DNA from: Ricinus communis
Lineage: Eukaryota; Streptophyta; Magnoliopsida; Malpighiales; Euphorbiaceae
Length of the DNA: 64,000 bases
Assembly: GCF_019578655.1 (NCBI RefSeq)
Contig: NC_063265.1
Coordinates: 16,230,285 to 16,294,284, forward strand
Direction of reading: 5' to 3'
In this document: positions 48,722-59,350 of the stretch, one piece after another
Numbering within the stretch: position 1 is the stretch's first letter
How the letters are laid out: each line of letters starts with the position of its first letter
The notes under the pieces: generated by a model
Told to the model about the DNA's origin: nothing
Database searches by the model: none
Seen by the model: the letters and a program-made list of their open reading frames with translations, nothing else
Translations under genes and position numbers: made by a program

Positions 48722-50314
48722 TAACCTTCCATATTGATGTGGCTACTACCTCTGGTCAGACTCTGGTTTTCTTTTGCTATTCGACCTGAAGACTGAAATT
48801 TCTGTCCCTCGCTGTTTTTGTACAAATAAAACCTTGTACCAATAGTTATAATTAATTGCCTCAAAATTATGCAAGTTCTTGGAAATTGAGTTTGAACATT
48901 GGCTATTGCCTAGCTGGGATGGTGGTTTTAAATTTTAGCTGGTGTTCCGAGATCTCTCGAGAGGACTAATTGCTTAATCTGCATCCTTGCTTTATCTGCT
49001 ACTGCTCTGATATCCTTAACATTTGCGTCCTGAGTTTAGTATCCTTAGTTTATCTGCTAGTTCCTGACTGAAAACTCCCCGCATCTGTTAATAGTATACG
49101 ACATCTACAAAATAAAAATATTAAAAGATATTTAAGCTATGAGAGTCAACTGTTCAAAAATGATTATTTCTAGTTATTTTGATTACGGTTGAATTTAAAT
49201 TCAATAATGGAGGTTCTCTTTTTATATTAGTGAGATTTATGCTCCATCCATCTTGATCTCTTTCCAATTGAATTTCTAATATAGTATTAGAGTATGTTTA
49301 GTCTAATTTTATCTGATAGATTCGATTTTTCATTTCATTGGTATTATTGCGTTTCAAATTTGAGAAGAGATTTTTATTTCAACTGATAGCTGAAATTTTA
49401 AAACTTAATTGCATTTGAGGAAAAGTATTAGAGTTTATCATATCTACAAAATATAAAAATATTAAAAAGCATACAAGTAAGAAAGGTTAATTATTCAAGT
49501 GACTAGTCGAATCAAACTTAATAAATCTCAATCTTCTTATATTATTAGTGAATCTATTAATTTTCTCCTCCCATCTTTTTTAATTTAATTTAAATTTCTA
49601 ATATCGGTTGTGTATTATATGGATATTATAATTTCTTCTTAAAATTAAAACATTTCTTTCTGCTAGCCAATTTATTGATTATTGTCTAATTCAAATGGTA
49701 AAAATAGGTAATGTGTATAAATGCCTTGTGGCATGAAAAGAAAAAGTGAGCTTGGTTGCATACACACAACATCATGATGTTGTCAATACATCACTATTAG
49801 AATAATTATTGAATATTCATATATGATTAATGGGTGAAGTTCTTTAATTATGCTAATAGCCATTAATTATATGTGCAAAAGGATGTTTAAGCTGTAAAGT
49901 AACCTTCATAGAATAATGATAAGCAAGTAGACCTCTACATGCCATCATTTTTCCCCCATCGCAGTTCCTCAGCAATCCATCGTCACCAAAATCATGATTG
50001 TATATTAAATTTATGAGGTAATATCAGTATGATGCACCTTTTAAAAAGGGTCTTTTTTTCCATCCGAAAAAAGGTTATTGGAAGAATAAAAAAGCTCATT
50101 TTCAATTTTATGATTAAGCTAACACACTGATTTACTCTGGGGACATAAATATAACATACAATTATAAATAAGAGACCAAGAAAGCCATGCCATAATATCT
50201 AGTAGAAAACAAACAAAAACACCTTTAATCATTAATAGGACAGACAAAAGAACAGGATTCCGTAATGTTGCAAATTGACCAGAAATTCTCTACTTCTTTC
50301 ATGCCAAACTTCAC
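48722..50314. other. intergenic DNA between convergent genes
   Basis: The first 120 bases are hydrolase 3' UTR. Two similar segments near 49105-49260 and 49440-49600 share TATCTACAAAATA, AAAAATATTAAAA, GTTATTCAAG-like and TTGATTT-type blocks, so an old duplicated element is likely. The right end is probably germin-like 3' UTR. No gene is recognised. Confidence 0.5.
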
Positions 50315-50980
50315 CTAATTAACAGTTTTGGGATCAAACTTTCTTCTCATAATTCCGATTTGCTTAGAACTCAATCCAAAAGCCTTCTCCAATAGCTTAT
50401 TATCAATTCCAGACCCAAAAATTGCACTCGGGATTTTTTGGTTTCCTGGGTTTTGACTATTGAAACTTCCAAAAACTGTAGCAGCTTTGTCACCAACATT
50501 CATTTGGAAGTGCACTAATCCTCTAGGGAAAACCATGGCCTCTCCTTGCTCAAGCACTCTAGCAAAGACCCTATTACTTGAATCAACAAATCCTGAATAA
50601 ACACTTCCTTGCACCACATAAGTTATCTCTGTTGCCCTAGGATGAAAATGTGGCGGATTGATGGCACCGACTTTAAGGTCAGCTCGGACAAATGACATGC
50701 CTAGTGTGTTAAGGCCAGGAAAGTTTGTTGGGTTCACAGGAATGGTTGCAAGGCCTGTATCAGAGAAGTTTCCAGCGGCTTTCATGCCAGAAAAGACGAA
50801 ATCATCGGTGGTTGCATCTGAGGAATTTTTGCATGGGAGGATAGTGAACCTAGCAATTTTTATGGCAGCAGCTTTAGGGTTTGGTATGCAAAAATCTTGA
50901 ATTGGGTCAGGGTCTGAGGCCAATGCCAACAGGCTCTGGAGGGAGAAAGTAACAAACAGAATGTTCAATTTTAAGGACAT
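50315..50980 (-). CDS. germin-like protein
   Basis: A secreted cupin of the cell wall. Germin-like proteins form manganese-binding hexamers, some with superoxide dismutase or oxalate oxidase activity. One exon encodes 221 residues. Residues 1-21 form a signal peptide with cleavage likely after ALA, before SDPDPIQDFC. C31 and C50 match the conserved N-terminal disulfide. The cupin motifs are complete, with ligands H111, H113 and E118 in PPHFHPRATEITYVVQG and H157 in VFPRGLVHFQMN. N52 (NSS) and N71 (NFS) are possible glycosylation sites. The subgroup is uncertain, and oxalate oxidase activity cannot be assumed. Minus-strand TATAAAAAG at 51032-51040 lies about 50 bases before the ATG, so the leader would be very short. 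Confidence 0.95.
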   Translation of the reverse strand: MSLKLNILFVTFSLQSLLALASDPDPIQDFCIPNPKAAAIKIARFTILPCKNSSDATTDDFVFSGMKAAGNFSDTGLATIPVNPTNFPGLNTLGMSFVRADLKVGAINPPHFHPRATEITYVVQGSVYSGFVDSSNRVFARVLEQGEAMVFPRGLVHFQMNVGDKAATVFGSFNSQNPGNQKIPSAIFGSGIDNKLLEKAFGLSSKQIGIMRRKFDPKTVN

Positions 50981-51031
50981 TTTCTTGTCAGATTTCTAGC
51001 AAGTGATGCCTAAATTTGCAAGTCTGGATGG

Positions 51032-51040
51032 CTTTTTATA
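51032..51040 (-). promoter_or_regulatory. TATA box of the germin-like gene
   Basis: TATAAAAAG on the minus strand, 52 bases upstream of the start codon. This is the best core-promoter match in the flank. Transcription would then start roughly 20 bases before the ATG. Confidence 0.6.
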
Positions 51041-52698
51041 GGAAGTGCTTGAGCTAGTGGAATTTACTCAAATGCCCCTATTCTTGTTCTCAGTGTATAA
51101 ACTATATACATTGTGGCACTAAATGTTTTTTTTAGACATGTATGAATCCTAATACGCTGCATACATCATGATTATAAGATTCAACTATGTTTTGTCTCTT
51201 CCAGGATTTGAGGCATATGTTTATGCTTATTTCATAGAATCTGAAGCACCAATAATCTCTCATGCCAATGCCAATTGGCACATTATAATTAATTGTTCCA
51301 AAGTGATGGTACAATTAATATTGTGGTTTAGGGATGTAGAGTGGAAGTAGCAATCATTGCACATTCTCATTGTTTTTTATGCGGTCAATGATTTTTGATG
51401 CCCATGAAGCCATGCGTATAAAATCTTTAAACTTTTGGCTAAATTCTCTTGCTTCTCATTCAAGGGAAATGGAATATATAATGCATAAAGAATGATGATT
51501 GTTTCGATTCATTGGTAATGTGATTATTTCATGTGAACTGGGGGAGGGGATAGTGAGAGCCATATGCCCAAGAAATAAATGAAAACTGAATAATCAAAGT
51601 AAATAATAATAAAAATTATATACAGCAATGAGCATGCAGAACTTTTCCTGTAGATTAGCGTGCTACTTATTAAATTAATAATACAATGATCACTGATATT
51701 TTTTGTTTCTTAATATATTATAAATAAACTGTAAGTGCTTGCTACATTCAATAAATTCACAATAATTTTTGTATAAATTGAAATTGTAATGTGTATTGTT
51801 TTGCCCTAGAGTAATGTGAGTGGTAGGATGAATGAGCTTCAAGGATAGGTAGGGCTAATTCTACATATGATGATGTTACACTAGCGTCATGCCTAGGCGG
51901 ACGTCCCATCTCTTGAATTCTTAATTCGGAGTCCATTTACATTTTAATTTAAACCATACCAGGACAAATAAATATTGATTCTCATTGAGATGAGATGTTT
52001 AGATTTCAAGTCCTCTCATGGGTATTTTATGTAATTAATATTTTTAAAAGTCTAAGAAATAATAGAGTTTAAAAAAATAAATAAATAAAAAATTCTTCTA
52101 ATTTTCTTCCTCTTTCCCTCCTGTTCTCTCTTCCTTACTTTCCCATTTTACAAATCAGCAACAAGAGGGAAGAAAGACAGCACCATTTAGTCACTCAAAA
52201 TTCGATTTTGATTTACTAATCAGTCTCCAACTTGTCTCAACAATCCAATGAAACATTAGATTTCAAATTAGAGACATTCCACCATATCTTATGTTATTCT
52301 CTATAATAAATTGTTTTTCATTGTTCAATTCCATAATAAATTGTTTTATGATTTTTCGTGGGAATAATTACTATTTCAATTTCTGAACTTGTCAATAAAT
52401 GATAATCGAGTGATTGAATTTTTAAAATTAATAATTAAATGTAGTATTTTTATAAAAAAATAAAAAAGTAAAATTTTTAATAGATAATGTATTATAAATA
52501 ATAATATAAAATTATTATTTGTAAACAGTACATACATAGAATGTTAACATTGATAAGTTATCAACTAGGGATTGAGATTAATAAATTTTGAAGCTTAAGA
52601 ATTGAGATTATAAGTTTCTATTAATCCATATAAACCTGACTATACAAGATGCCGTTGACACAAGCGAAAATCACCCTCAGTAGCTTTTTTTTTTTTAA
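51041..52698. other. intergenic DNA, no gene seen
   Basis: AT-rich spacer upstream of the germin-like gene. The frames at 51132-51350 are on opposite strands and unsupported. Nothing recognised. Confidence 0.5.
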
Positions 52699-54533
52699 GG
52701 AAAAAAGGTCTAAATAGGCCCTTGAACTATTGCCGTTGGGCCATTTGGGTCCTTATTATTTTATTGGTTCCCAATGGGGACTTTTTCTTACAAAAATGAC
52801 CAACTAGACCCTTATGTTGCTTTAGCCCAAACGTCTGTTTGTTTAAGTTGATTTTTTTTTTTTTTAACAGAAGATATAATTTCATTGCCAAAAGGAATAA
52901 GAACAACCAAAGTTCACCCAAAGACTTGGCCTGAGCAGCGACGCAATGCCCATGCTGTTAAGACCTCTAGGTACAAATGAGAAAGTACAAAGCTCAAAAG
53001 AAGTTGAGAGAGAGATAATGTCAGCACATAATCCAGCAGCTTCGGCATGATCTGAGAAACCCTTCTTCACAGCTTGGATAATCAGCAAGGAGTCGCCTTA
53101 AAAAAATAACACATCTGTCACCTCTGGAAATGGCCCAAAGAAGGCTTTCTCTTAAAGCCAAGAACTCTAAGATCAATGGATCACAAATACCAGCTAGAAA
53201 TCTCTTAGAGTGTCGATCCAATATTTCTCCAGAAACACAAGAACATACTGCTCCCACAGTTCCAAAGCGTGGAGAAGAGCATGACGCAGCACCAAGTTAT
53301 CTTGATGCAACCCGAGGGCGGGGGAACCCAATGAGGGGAGGGAGAAGGAGCTTGTTGGCTTCAAAGAGCTTGGCTTAGTGCCATCATCAAAAAATTGTTC
53401 ATTACGATTCTTAAGGAACAAAAAAAGAGCTAGGTGGTTGGATGTTATTGGTGCAAAGATTGGTTCTTTTATTATTTTGTTATTTTTATGTTTATTTGAA
53501 TTATTATGAAATGATTCTATCAAGTTATTCTTTTTCTTGAGAATAAGATTATATCAAGTTAATGTGAACTAAAGAGGTAATTTTCATTTTTTCCGGAAAA
53601 TGCATGTTTTTCTTGTTTTCAGGAAATGAAAGAATATAGTGTTATTGTATTTTTTAGTCATTAGAATTAAAATTATCGATATTTTAAATAAGAGATTTAT
53701 CAAGTTGGTGTTCATAACCTTGTATACTTAAATAATAGATATACATTTAGGCGTTAAAAACTAGATTTGGTTCTAATATCTATTCATTTCTTTTACATCA
53801 AATCTTTGCACATGGAATAGTAGACGTGGGCTGTAGGTCACAATTTGCTCCGTACTCGTAGCTATATCTGTAATCCAAGTCCAAGGAGGCAGAAAATATG
53901 TCTCGCTACTAATGATGGGTTCGAGCCACTCCTGTCTTGTAATATGTTTCGAATTTTATCTAATTTTTTTATTTATAAAATATAAGTAAATAAATATAAT
54001 ATATTTTAAAAATATATTAAATATTATTTCTTTAATTATATATATTAATAATTAAGATATTAAATAAATATATTTAAAAACTTAATAAAAATATATTTTG
54101 ACATAAAAATATATAAAATAAATACAATGAGTATTAATCTGATCTAATATCGCTTTAAAAATAATTTTTTTAATCTGTACCCGTTTCGATCCTTGACGGG
54201 ATAAAAATAAGAAAGAACAAATTCACTTCAAACCCGTTCCGTTGCCATTTCTACCATAAGTTGATTATAGAGGTGGCGGTGGTGTAAAATGATGGTAGTT
54301 ATTTATTTGAAGAAGAAAAAGTAGGTCCTATTTTATCATATATCAACACGTTAAACTCCAAATTAGATGGTCCTGCAATCTCTATCAGCAAAAATTAACT
54401 GTCCTTAATCTTTTACGTTAACGAAAGGACTTAGATGGTCATTTTGTAAGAAAAGGTTCCTATTAGAAATAAAAGGAAAAAGAAAAATTACCCATGAATC
54501 ATAGTTGAAGGGTCTGTCTGGACCTTTTTCCTT
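52699..54533. mobile_element. inverted pair of dispersed repeats flanking a LINE remnant
   Basis: The left segment (52699-52812) begins AAGGAAAAAAGGTCTAAATA and the right one (54425-54533, reversed) begins AAGGAAAAAGGTCCAGACAG. Both continue with CCCTT.AACTAT and TTTTCTTACAAAA.TGACCA. They are therefore two copies of one repeat family in opposite orientation 1.6 kb apart. Similar ends occur near 26.4 kb and 43.5 kb. They may be the two ends of one element or two separate insertions. No target duplication was identified. Confidence 0.5.
52852..53260 (-). mobile_element. 5'-truncated LINE fragment with RNase H
   Basis: Read on the minus strand, GAVCSCVSGEILD and LEFLALRESLLWA are followed, after a frameshift near 53095, by LLIIQAVKKGFSDHAEAAG and FSFVPRGLNSM. 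This is the layout of the RNase H domain at the end of plant LINE ORF2 proteins. The 3' end has the usual AATGAAATTATAT motif and then an A tail (plus-strand T run at 52852-52865). Frameshifts show it is dead. The 5' truncation point is not clear; homology fades beyond about 53260. Confidence 0.75.
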
Positions 54534-54719
54534 TTCTTTTTAGCAACTGAAATAGAGAGTGAGATGAGAAATGAAGGAAATAGAAGGTAGAGAAAAAGAG
54601 ACGAGGAAAAAAAAAAAGTAATTAAAGAAAAAGAATTGAAGAAAACAATTAGTTTGCTAATGGAATAAACTATATGTCAAGAAAAATGTCCAGTATTTAC
54701 GAGCATCCTTTTTCTATTT

Positions 54720-55126
54720 TGATAATATCTAATTTAAATTCGTTGCGAGTCAAACAAGATAAAAGAGCTAATGATCAGAAGACAAAAGCACCAGCTGCTG
54801 ATAATCAATTACAAGGTATGGTTGAGGATTTTCATTACTACATAGTCTGACAGCTTTCAAAATTCGAACCAAATCAGTATCGAAGAATACCAGTAAGAAA
54901 ATGGCAGGAGCAAACCTCGAATTGGTTTGCAGAGATGAAGGACGAGATGACAGACTGCAGAAAGAAATTGCAAAAGCAGAAGCTGCAAATGAAATTGAAG
55001 GTACATAGTAAGAGATAGCTGTGATCTGGAGGAGGGGCGGAAACTGTACGGCGTCAAGAAACTAGGCAATAACACATACATTTGGGTTACTGTTGGTGAG
55101 CTAACTTAAAGCTGAGGCAGGAAATT
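54720..55126 (+). pseudogene. TFIIIC-like WD40 gene 3' end, degenerate copy
   Basis: A decayed copy of the last two exons seen intact at 57810-58518. Matching landmarks are AAAGAGCTAATG, GCACCAGCTGCTGATAATCA followed by a preserved GTATGGTT donor, then TCGAACCAAATCA, AAGAAAATGGCAGGAG, TTGGTTTGCA and GCAAATGAAATTGA. The intron is shortened, the start of the last exon is missing, and indels after 54995 break the frame. It precedes a kinase fragment in the same order as in the next unit. Confidence 0.75.
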
Positions 55127-55640
55127 ACATTTGCAGGTTGCTTTGTTCTTTTTGGTGTTTTTCAGGTTACAATTATCATCAATCCTGTATGACCCTATAG
55201 GCAGATTTCTCAATAAACCTAGTTGAATTTTTTGATCTAAGACGTAACATATATCCTTCGAGTAGAAGAATTTAAATAACTGCACGAACAGTCCACAAGA
55301 GGGAAAAAATTTGTTATTTGACGGTTTGAGAGGAATTCGTTGGATGTGAATGAGATTAAATGACCACTTGATTAATGTTCTACGGGTTGATGAAATTGAA
55401 TCACCATATCCAAATTCAAAGAGGGGAAAGAAAAAATTTGCATAAAAATAAATCTATCTACAGCCCCCATTACATCCAATTTGATCGAATGTCTTAATCA
55501 TCAATTTGCAAGTGAAAAGAATCCATTGGTGAACCACATCACAGAATTGGAAATCATTGCCATGAAGGCATTACACAAGACTCTATTACGGAATGTAAAG
55601 CAAGTGATGCAGCACACTTAGAATAGCTGATATTGAAGCC
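55127..55640. repeat. duplicated spacer, copy A
   Basis: Non-coding DNA between the WD40 3' end and the kinase 3' end, closely matching 58600-59075 (GATCTAAGACGTAA, ATATATCCT, AATAACTGCAC, GGCATTACACAAGACTCT, GGAATGTAAAGCAAGTGATG). The last 200 bases also match 62935-63117 more weakly. It shows the whole block was copied, not only the genes. Confidence 0.8.
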
Positions 55641-55664
55641 GATTTACGCACAATCAGTTCGACT

Positions 55665-56000
55665 CCAGGCTCCGGAGTCATCAGATCTCTATGCCTTGTA
55701 GATAATAGCTTGGTAAAGCTTGAAGGAGCTCTTTGTTCTGGCGGATGGTGCTTATTGGAGGTGCTTTGTAAGGAATAGTTGGTGAATAGACTGGCAACTG
55801 CAGAATAACGAATGCTGAAGTGCTTCTTCAGCAGTACGCCTCTTGCATGGATCCCAAGAACGATAAGGCTAACTGCATCCTTGCTTTTGGAATGAGTAGA
55901 ATACCACTAGATTTTTGGAAATTGGTAGTGGATATCCCTTGCAAGATCAAGTCGATCAGACGAAACCCCCTTTCTTGGACTGCCAATTAACTTGCTCTTT
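55665..56000 (-). pseudogene. CDKF;4-like kinase, C-terminal fragment (copy A)
   Basis: The minus strand matches the 3' third of the kinase copies at 59288 and 63123: GGACTGCCAATTA (plus strand), TTGCAAGATCAAGTCGATCAGA, CTTGCATGGATCCCAAGAAC, and the tail coding for ISTIRQNKELLQAL and YLQGIEI. Frameshifts and an in-frame stop after YQFPK break it, and homology stops abruptly at about 56000, before the catalytic core. Its tail resembles the copy at 63123 rather than the one at 59288. Not functional. Confidence 0.8.
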
Positions 56001-56269
56001 AATTTAGATAAAATAAACATTAATTTTTCATGTCAACATTCACTTGTTTATTTCAATCTCTACTTTTATATGTATGTAGCCTTGCTAGTTAGTGTTATGT
56101 TGCATGTATACTTGGTTAAATTTAAACTGGTCGAGGCTCTTTGCCGTTATGTCTAATTCTCTTGCATCTCTCTTTAATCAATATTTATGAAAATTAAAAG
56201 AAAGCTTTGGACAATCCTATTGTTTGCTATTACCTAAACCTTATGGGATATGGCTGCACTGGAATGACA

Positions 56270-56690
56270 TTATTTCTATCTGCTGCCCATTATAATAAAC
56301 TGATTTTCTTGAGGTTTTCGTGTTGGTTAAAAGCAACATTTCCTTTCTTTCTTTATGGTGTTGCTCAGCTCCCTTGGTATCAATATTGTGGTTTTTGCTC
56401 AGAGTCCCTTTTCTTCTCTGTGGTCTCTGTTTTTCTGCTGTCTGCTTGCTACCGAATAGTTCATCTGCTGCTTCTTCTGTTCACTGCTGCCCTGCTTGCA
56501 CAGTTTCTGCATTGCTTCTGCTATGGAATTAATCTGCTCATGTTGGTTCTTTAGTTTTGCACTTTCAGTTTTGTTTTCTTCTCATTATTGTTCTTGTAGT
56601 TATTTTGGTTTTCTTGAGGCTAGAGTTGTGTTATAGCTCTCTCTTGTCTTGCTTAGAATAGGGAGGATGTTTCATCAACTTGTTCTCTTT
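56270..56690. repeat. repeat R, copy 1
   Basis: About 400 bases are nearly identical to 62010-62383. Both contain CTCTGTTTTTCTGCTGTCTG, CTACCGAATAGTTCATCTGC, CATGTTGGTTCTTTAGTTTT and GAATAGGGAGGATGTTTCAT. A shorter diverged copy is at 59190-59350. Plus-strand frames across it are Leu/Ser-rich and unsupported. Its nature is unknown. Confidence 0.85.
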
Positions 56691-57284
56691 TCATGTCAAC
56701 ATTCACTTGTTCTCTTTTTTATTTGTTTATTTAAAAGAGAGAGGGGTGGGAGGTTGATTTGAGAGTACAAATAGTTATACCTTCTTTTGAACATATGGCA
56801 TGAGCAGTCCTATTTAAGCTGGCATTGGGTATCATTTACTTTTTAGTATGAAAAGTATTGGGCTCCTTTTTTATTTCACGTTTTGGTTTATCATCCGTCA
56901 CTGCAAAAAATGTCTGTTGCATATGCATGCTTAACGACAGAAATAGGTTTTGCATCCTAGGTTCGATTTGCTTCAGAATTGGATGCTTGTGTCTATAAAT
57001 GCTTCCCTCTTTGGCTTGGTCACTACTTATTTTCTTTATTTTGATATACTAAATGGGCCAAACCAGAATATTGCGAACTATAATTTGTATGCAGCATCTT
57101 TTACCTTCTCGCATGTTGGCATGCTGCCAAGAAAAGTCTTCTGTGGAAAATGGTTGTGGATGGATAGATTTACAAATTGTTTCCTTCTCACAATAATGGC
57201 AGCTGGTTGATCGAAATTGCTATTACTTTTCTTTTTGTGCTTTTATTTGTCAAAATCTGATAAATTATTTTTGAATTTTAATAG
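56691..57284. other. spacer between repeat R and WD40 exons
   Basis: Contains the second copy of a 24-base direct repeat (56688-56711). A plus-strand frame at 56950-57210 is not recognised. The exon that should precede 57285 in a complete WD40 gene was not found here. Confidence 0.45.
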
Positions 57285-58518
57285 GCTTGGCTGCATATTG
57301 CAGTGCTGATGGTACTGTTTGCCGCTTCCAGGTTAGTTGATTATTCTTCTAATATAATATGATATACTCCTGAAACATGACATGATTTCACTGATCAGTC
57401 CACAGAAGGACCAATTCCTCTGATTCAAATTGTGAGTTGGACCAGTATTATGAAGTATTGTGGAAAAATTGTAGAAATAGTAGACTTCCAAATGCTTGGA
57501 ATTCTCTATTCTTTTTCTTCACTGTAAATTTTCTCTTAATTTGTTGTTTCGTATTGTTGTTTCGTATAGGAAAATTACAGTTCTGAGGTCCCTCTACAAA
57601 AACTTTCTATCTTTTAGCATCGTTTTTACGTTGTGGCTAGACAGGATTTGGCCCCAAGAGGTATCTTTTAAAGGGATCTTTGTCTTAAGTAGGCTGAGCA
57701 GAATAATTTTGATACTTCATCCAGCTTTTCTTATATATATATATATATATATATAGTCTGGAAAAGTGGTGCATAAGATGTCCAAGTATCGTGTTCTATC
57801 TGTAATCAGCTCACAACAAAAGCTGTAGAGAAAAGCCCATCCAGGCATCGAACTCCACATTTTACGGTTGGGTCCCTGAGTAAAGATGAGGCAGCCATTA
57901 CCATTAACATTCCATTACCAGATACCCCTTTAACTTTGAAAAAGCCAGTTAACATTGTTGGGGACAATCCAAGATCTATGAGGAGTTTATTAGAGTCGAA
58001 TCAGACAAAAAGAGCTAATAGTAGCAAGGCAAATGCACCAGCTGCAGATAATCAACTATTAGGTATGGTTAAGCAATTCCATGACTATATTTATGTTGCT
58101 ACTCGGCCATTATTTTTCTATTTTTCTGAGATCATAATGTTTTTTCAAACTTGTGGCAGCCCTTTGTGATGTCAATGATCCAGGTGTGCAATCTGAATCA
58201 GATGAAAGTCTTGCAGCTTTCAGAAGTCGAACTAAATCAAAATCGAAAAGTATCAGCAAGAAAATGACAGGAGAGGACCTAGCATTGGTTTGCATAGACG
58301 AAGGACAAAATAACAGATGGCAGAAAGAGATTGTAAAAGCAGAAGTTGCAAATGAAATTGAGGTTATCCCTCCAAAAATAATTGCAATGCATAGAGTTAG
58401 ATGGAATATAAACAAAGGTAGTGAGAGATGGCTGTGCTCTGGAGGAGCAGCAGGAATTGTGCGGTGTCAAGAAATTATATTGTCTGATACAGATAAACTT
58501 TTGGCTAGGAAACGATAA
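57285..58518 (+). pseudogene. 3' part of a TFIIIC-like WD40 protein gene (copy B)
   Basis: Three well-formed exons, 57285-57331, 57810-58062 and 58160-58518, join in frame with GT-AG borders and give about 219 residues. The first has the end of a WD repeat (LAAYCSADGTVCRFQ). The rest includes RHRTPHF, PLPDTPLTLKKPVN, PRSMRSLLESN, a basic KSKSKSISKK stretch, then MHRVRWNINKGSERWLCSGGAAG and a final LLARKR. I recall this C-terminus from plant WD40 proteins annotated as general transcription factor 3C (TFIIIC) polypeptide 2-like. The upstream WD40 exons are absent from the 5 kb before it, so this is a partial copy although its own frame is intact. It could be expressed only if a new start is used. 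Confidence 0.6.
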
Positions 58519-58599
58519 TAGGCAACAAGATGTACATTTGATTATGTTGTTGTTACTGTAATTTACATAGATCGTAGTTAGTGTTCATGAGCTTTCTTA

Positions 58600-59075
58600 C
58601 ATATGCTGGTTGCTTTGTTCTCTTTGGTCTATTTCATGACCCCGTAGACAGATTTCTCAGTAAATCTAGTTGACTTTTGATCTAAGACGTAATATATATC
58701 CTCTTGGGTACAAGAATTTAGATAACTGCACCCAGTCTAAGAAAGGGAAAATGAAAAAGAAAAAGAGTTATTTGTCAGTTTGAGAGTGTTTGTTAGATGT
58801 GAAAGTAATTAAATGAATACTTGATTGAAGTTCAAAAGATTAATGAAATTGAATCGCCCTATCCAAATTCAAAGAGGGTAAAAATTTCCACAAAGATAAA
58901 TCTATCTACAGTCAATAGACTGCTTCATTACACCCAATTCAACTGAATATCTTAATCATCAATATGCAAGTGAATGGGTGAATGACATCACAAAACTAGA
59001 AAATTGTTGCCATGAAGGCATTACACAAGACTCTGTTACGGAATGTAAAGCAAGTGATGAAGCATGGTGAGAATA
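58600..59075. repeat. duplicated spacer, copy B
   Basis: Matches copy A at 55127-55640 over most of its length with small indels. It links the 3' end of the WD40 fragment with the kinase region in the same arrangement. Confidence 0.8.
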
Positions 59076-59104
59076 CAATTCATTCGACTCCATCCCCCGA
59101 TTTA

Positions 59105-59350
59105 GCAGTAGGCCTCCAAGAACAAAGTGATGATTTAGTGAGGCTAATTGCAACCACCAAATTCTCTTGATGATGCTTCTGTGTCTACTGCCCGTTGTCA
59201 TAAACTGATATTCTTGACATTTTCTTTAACTAAGATTTTACAGGTTGGTTAAAAGCAGCATTCTCTTCCTTTACTTATGGCGGTGCTTCATTGTTGCTCA
59301 GCCTCAAATTGTAGTTTTTGCTTGCAGTCCCTTTTCTGCTGTCTGCTTAC
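59105..59350. repeat. kinase scrap plus diverged repeat R (copy 2)
   Basis: 59105-59155 carries AGCAGTAGGCCTCCAAGAAC and AGTGATGATTTAGTGAGGCT, a scrap of the kinase C-terminal coding region. It is followed by a shortened, diverged repeat R (59190-59350: CATAAACTGATATTCTTGA, TTGGTTAAAAGCAGCATT, CTGCTGTCTGCTTACTGCTG). The R part overlaps the 3' end of the complete kinase at 59288. Confidence 0.65.

Noticed and set aside
48970..49045. Resemblance to miR2111 (TAATCTGCATCCT) in the hydrolase 3' flank
   Set aside because: Only the first 13 bases match, and no complementary star arm (GGATG.AGATTA type) occurs within reach to form a hairpin.
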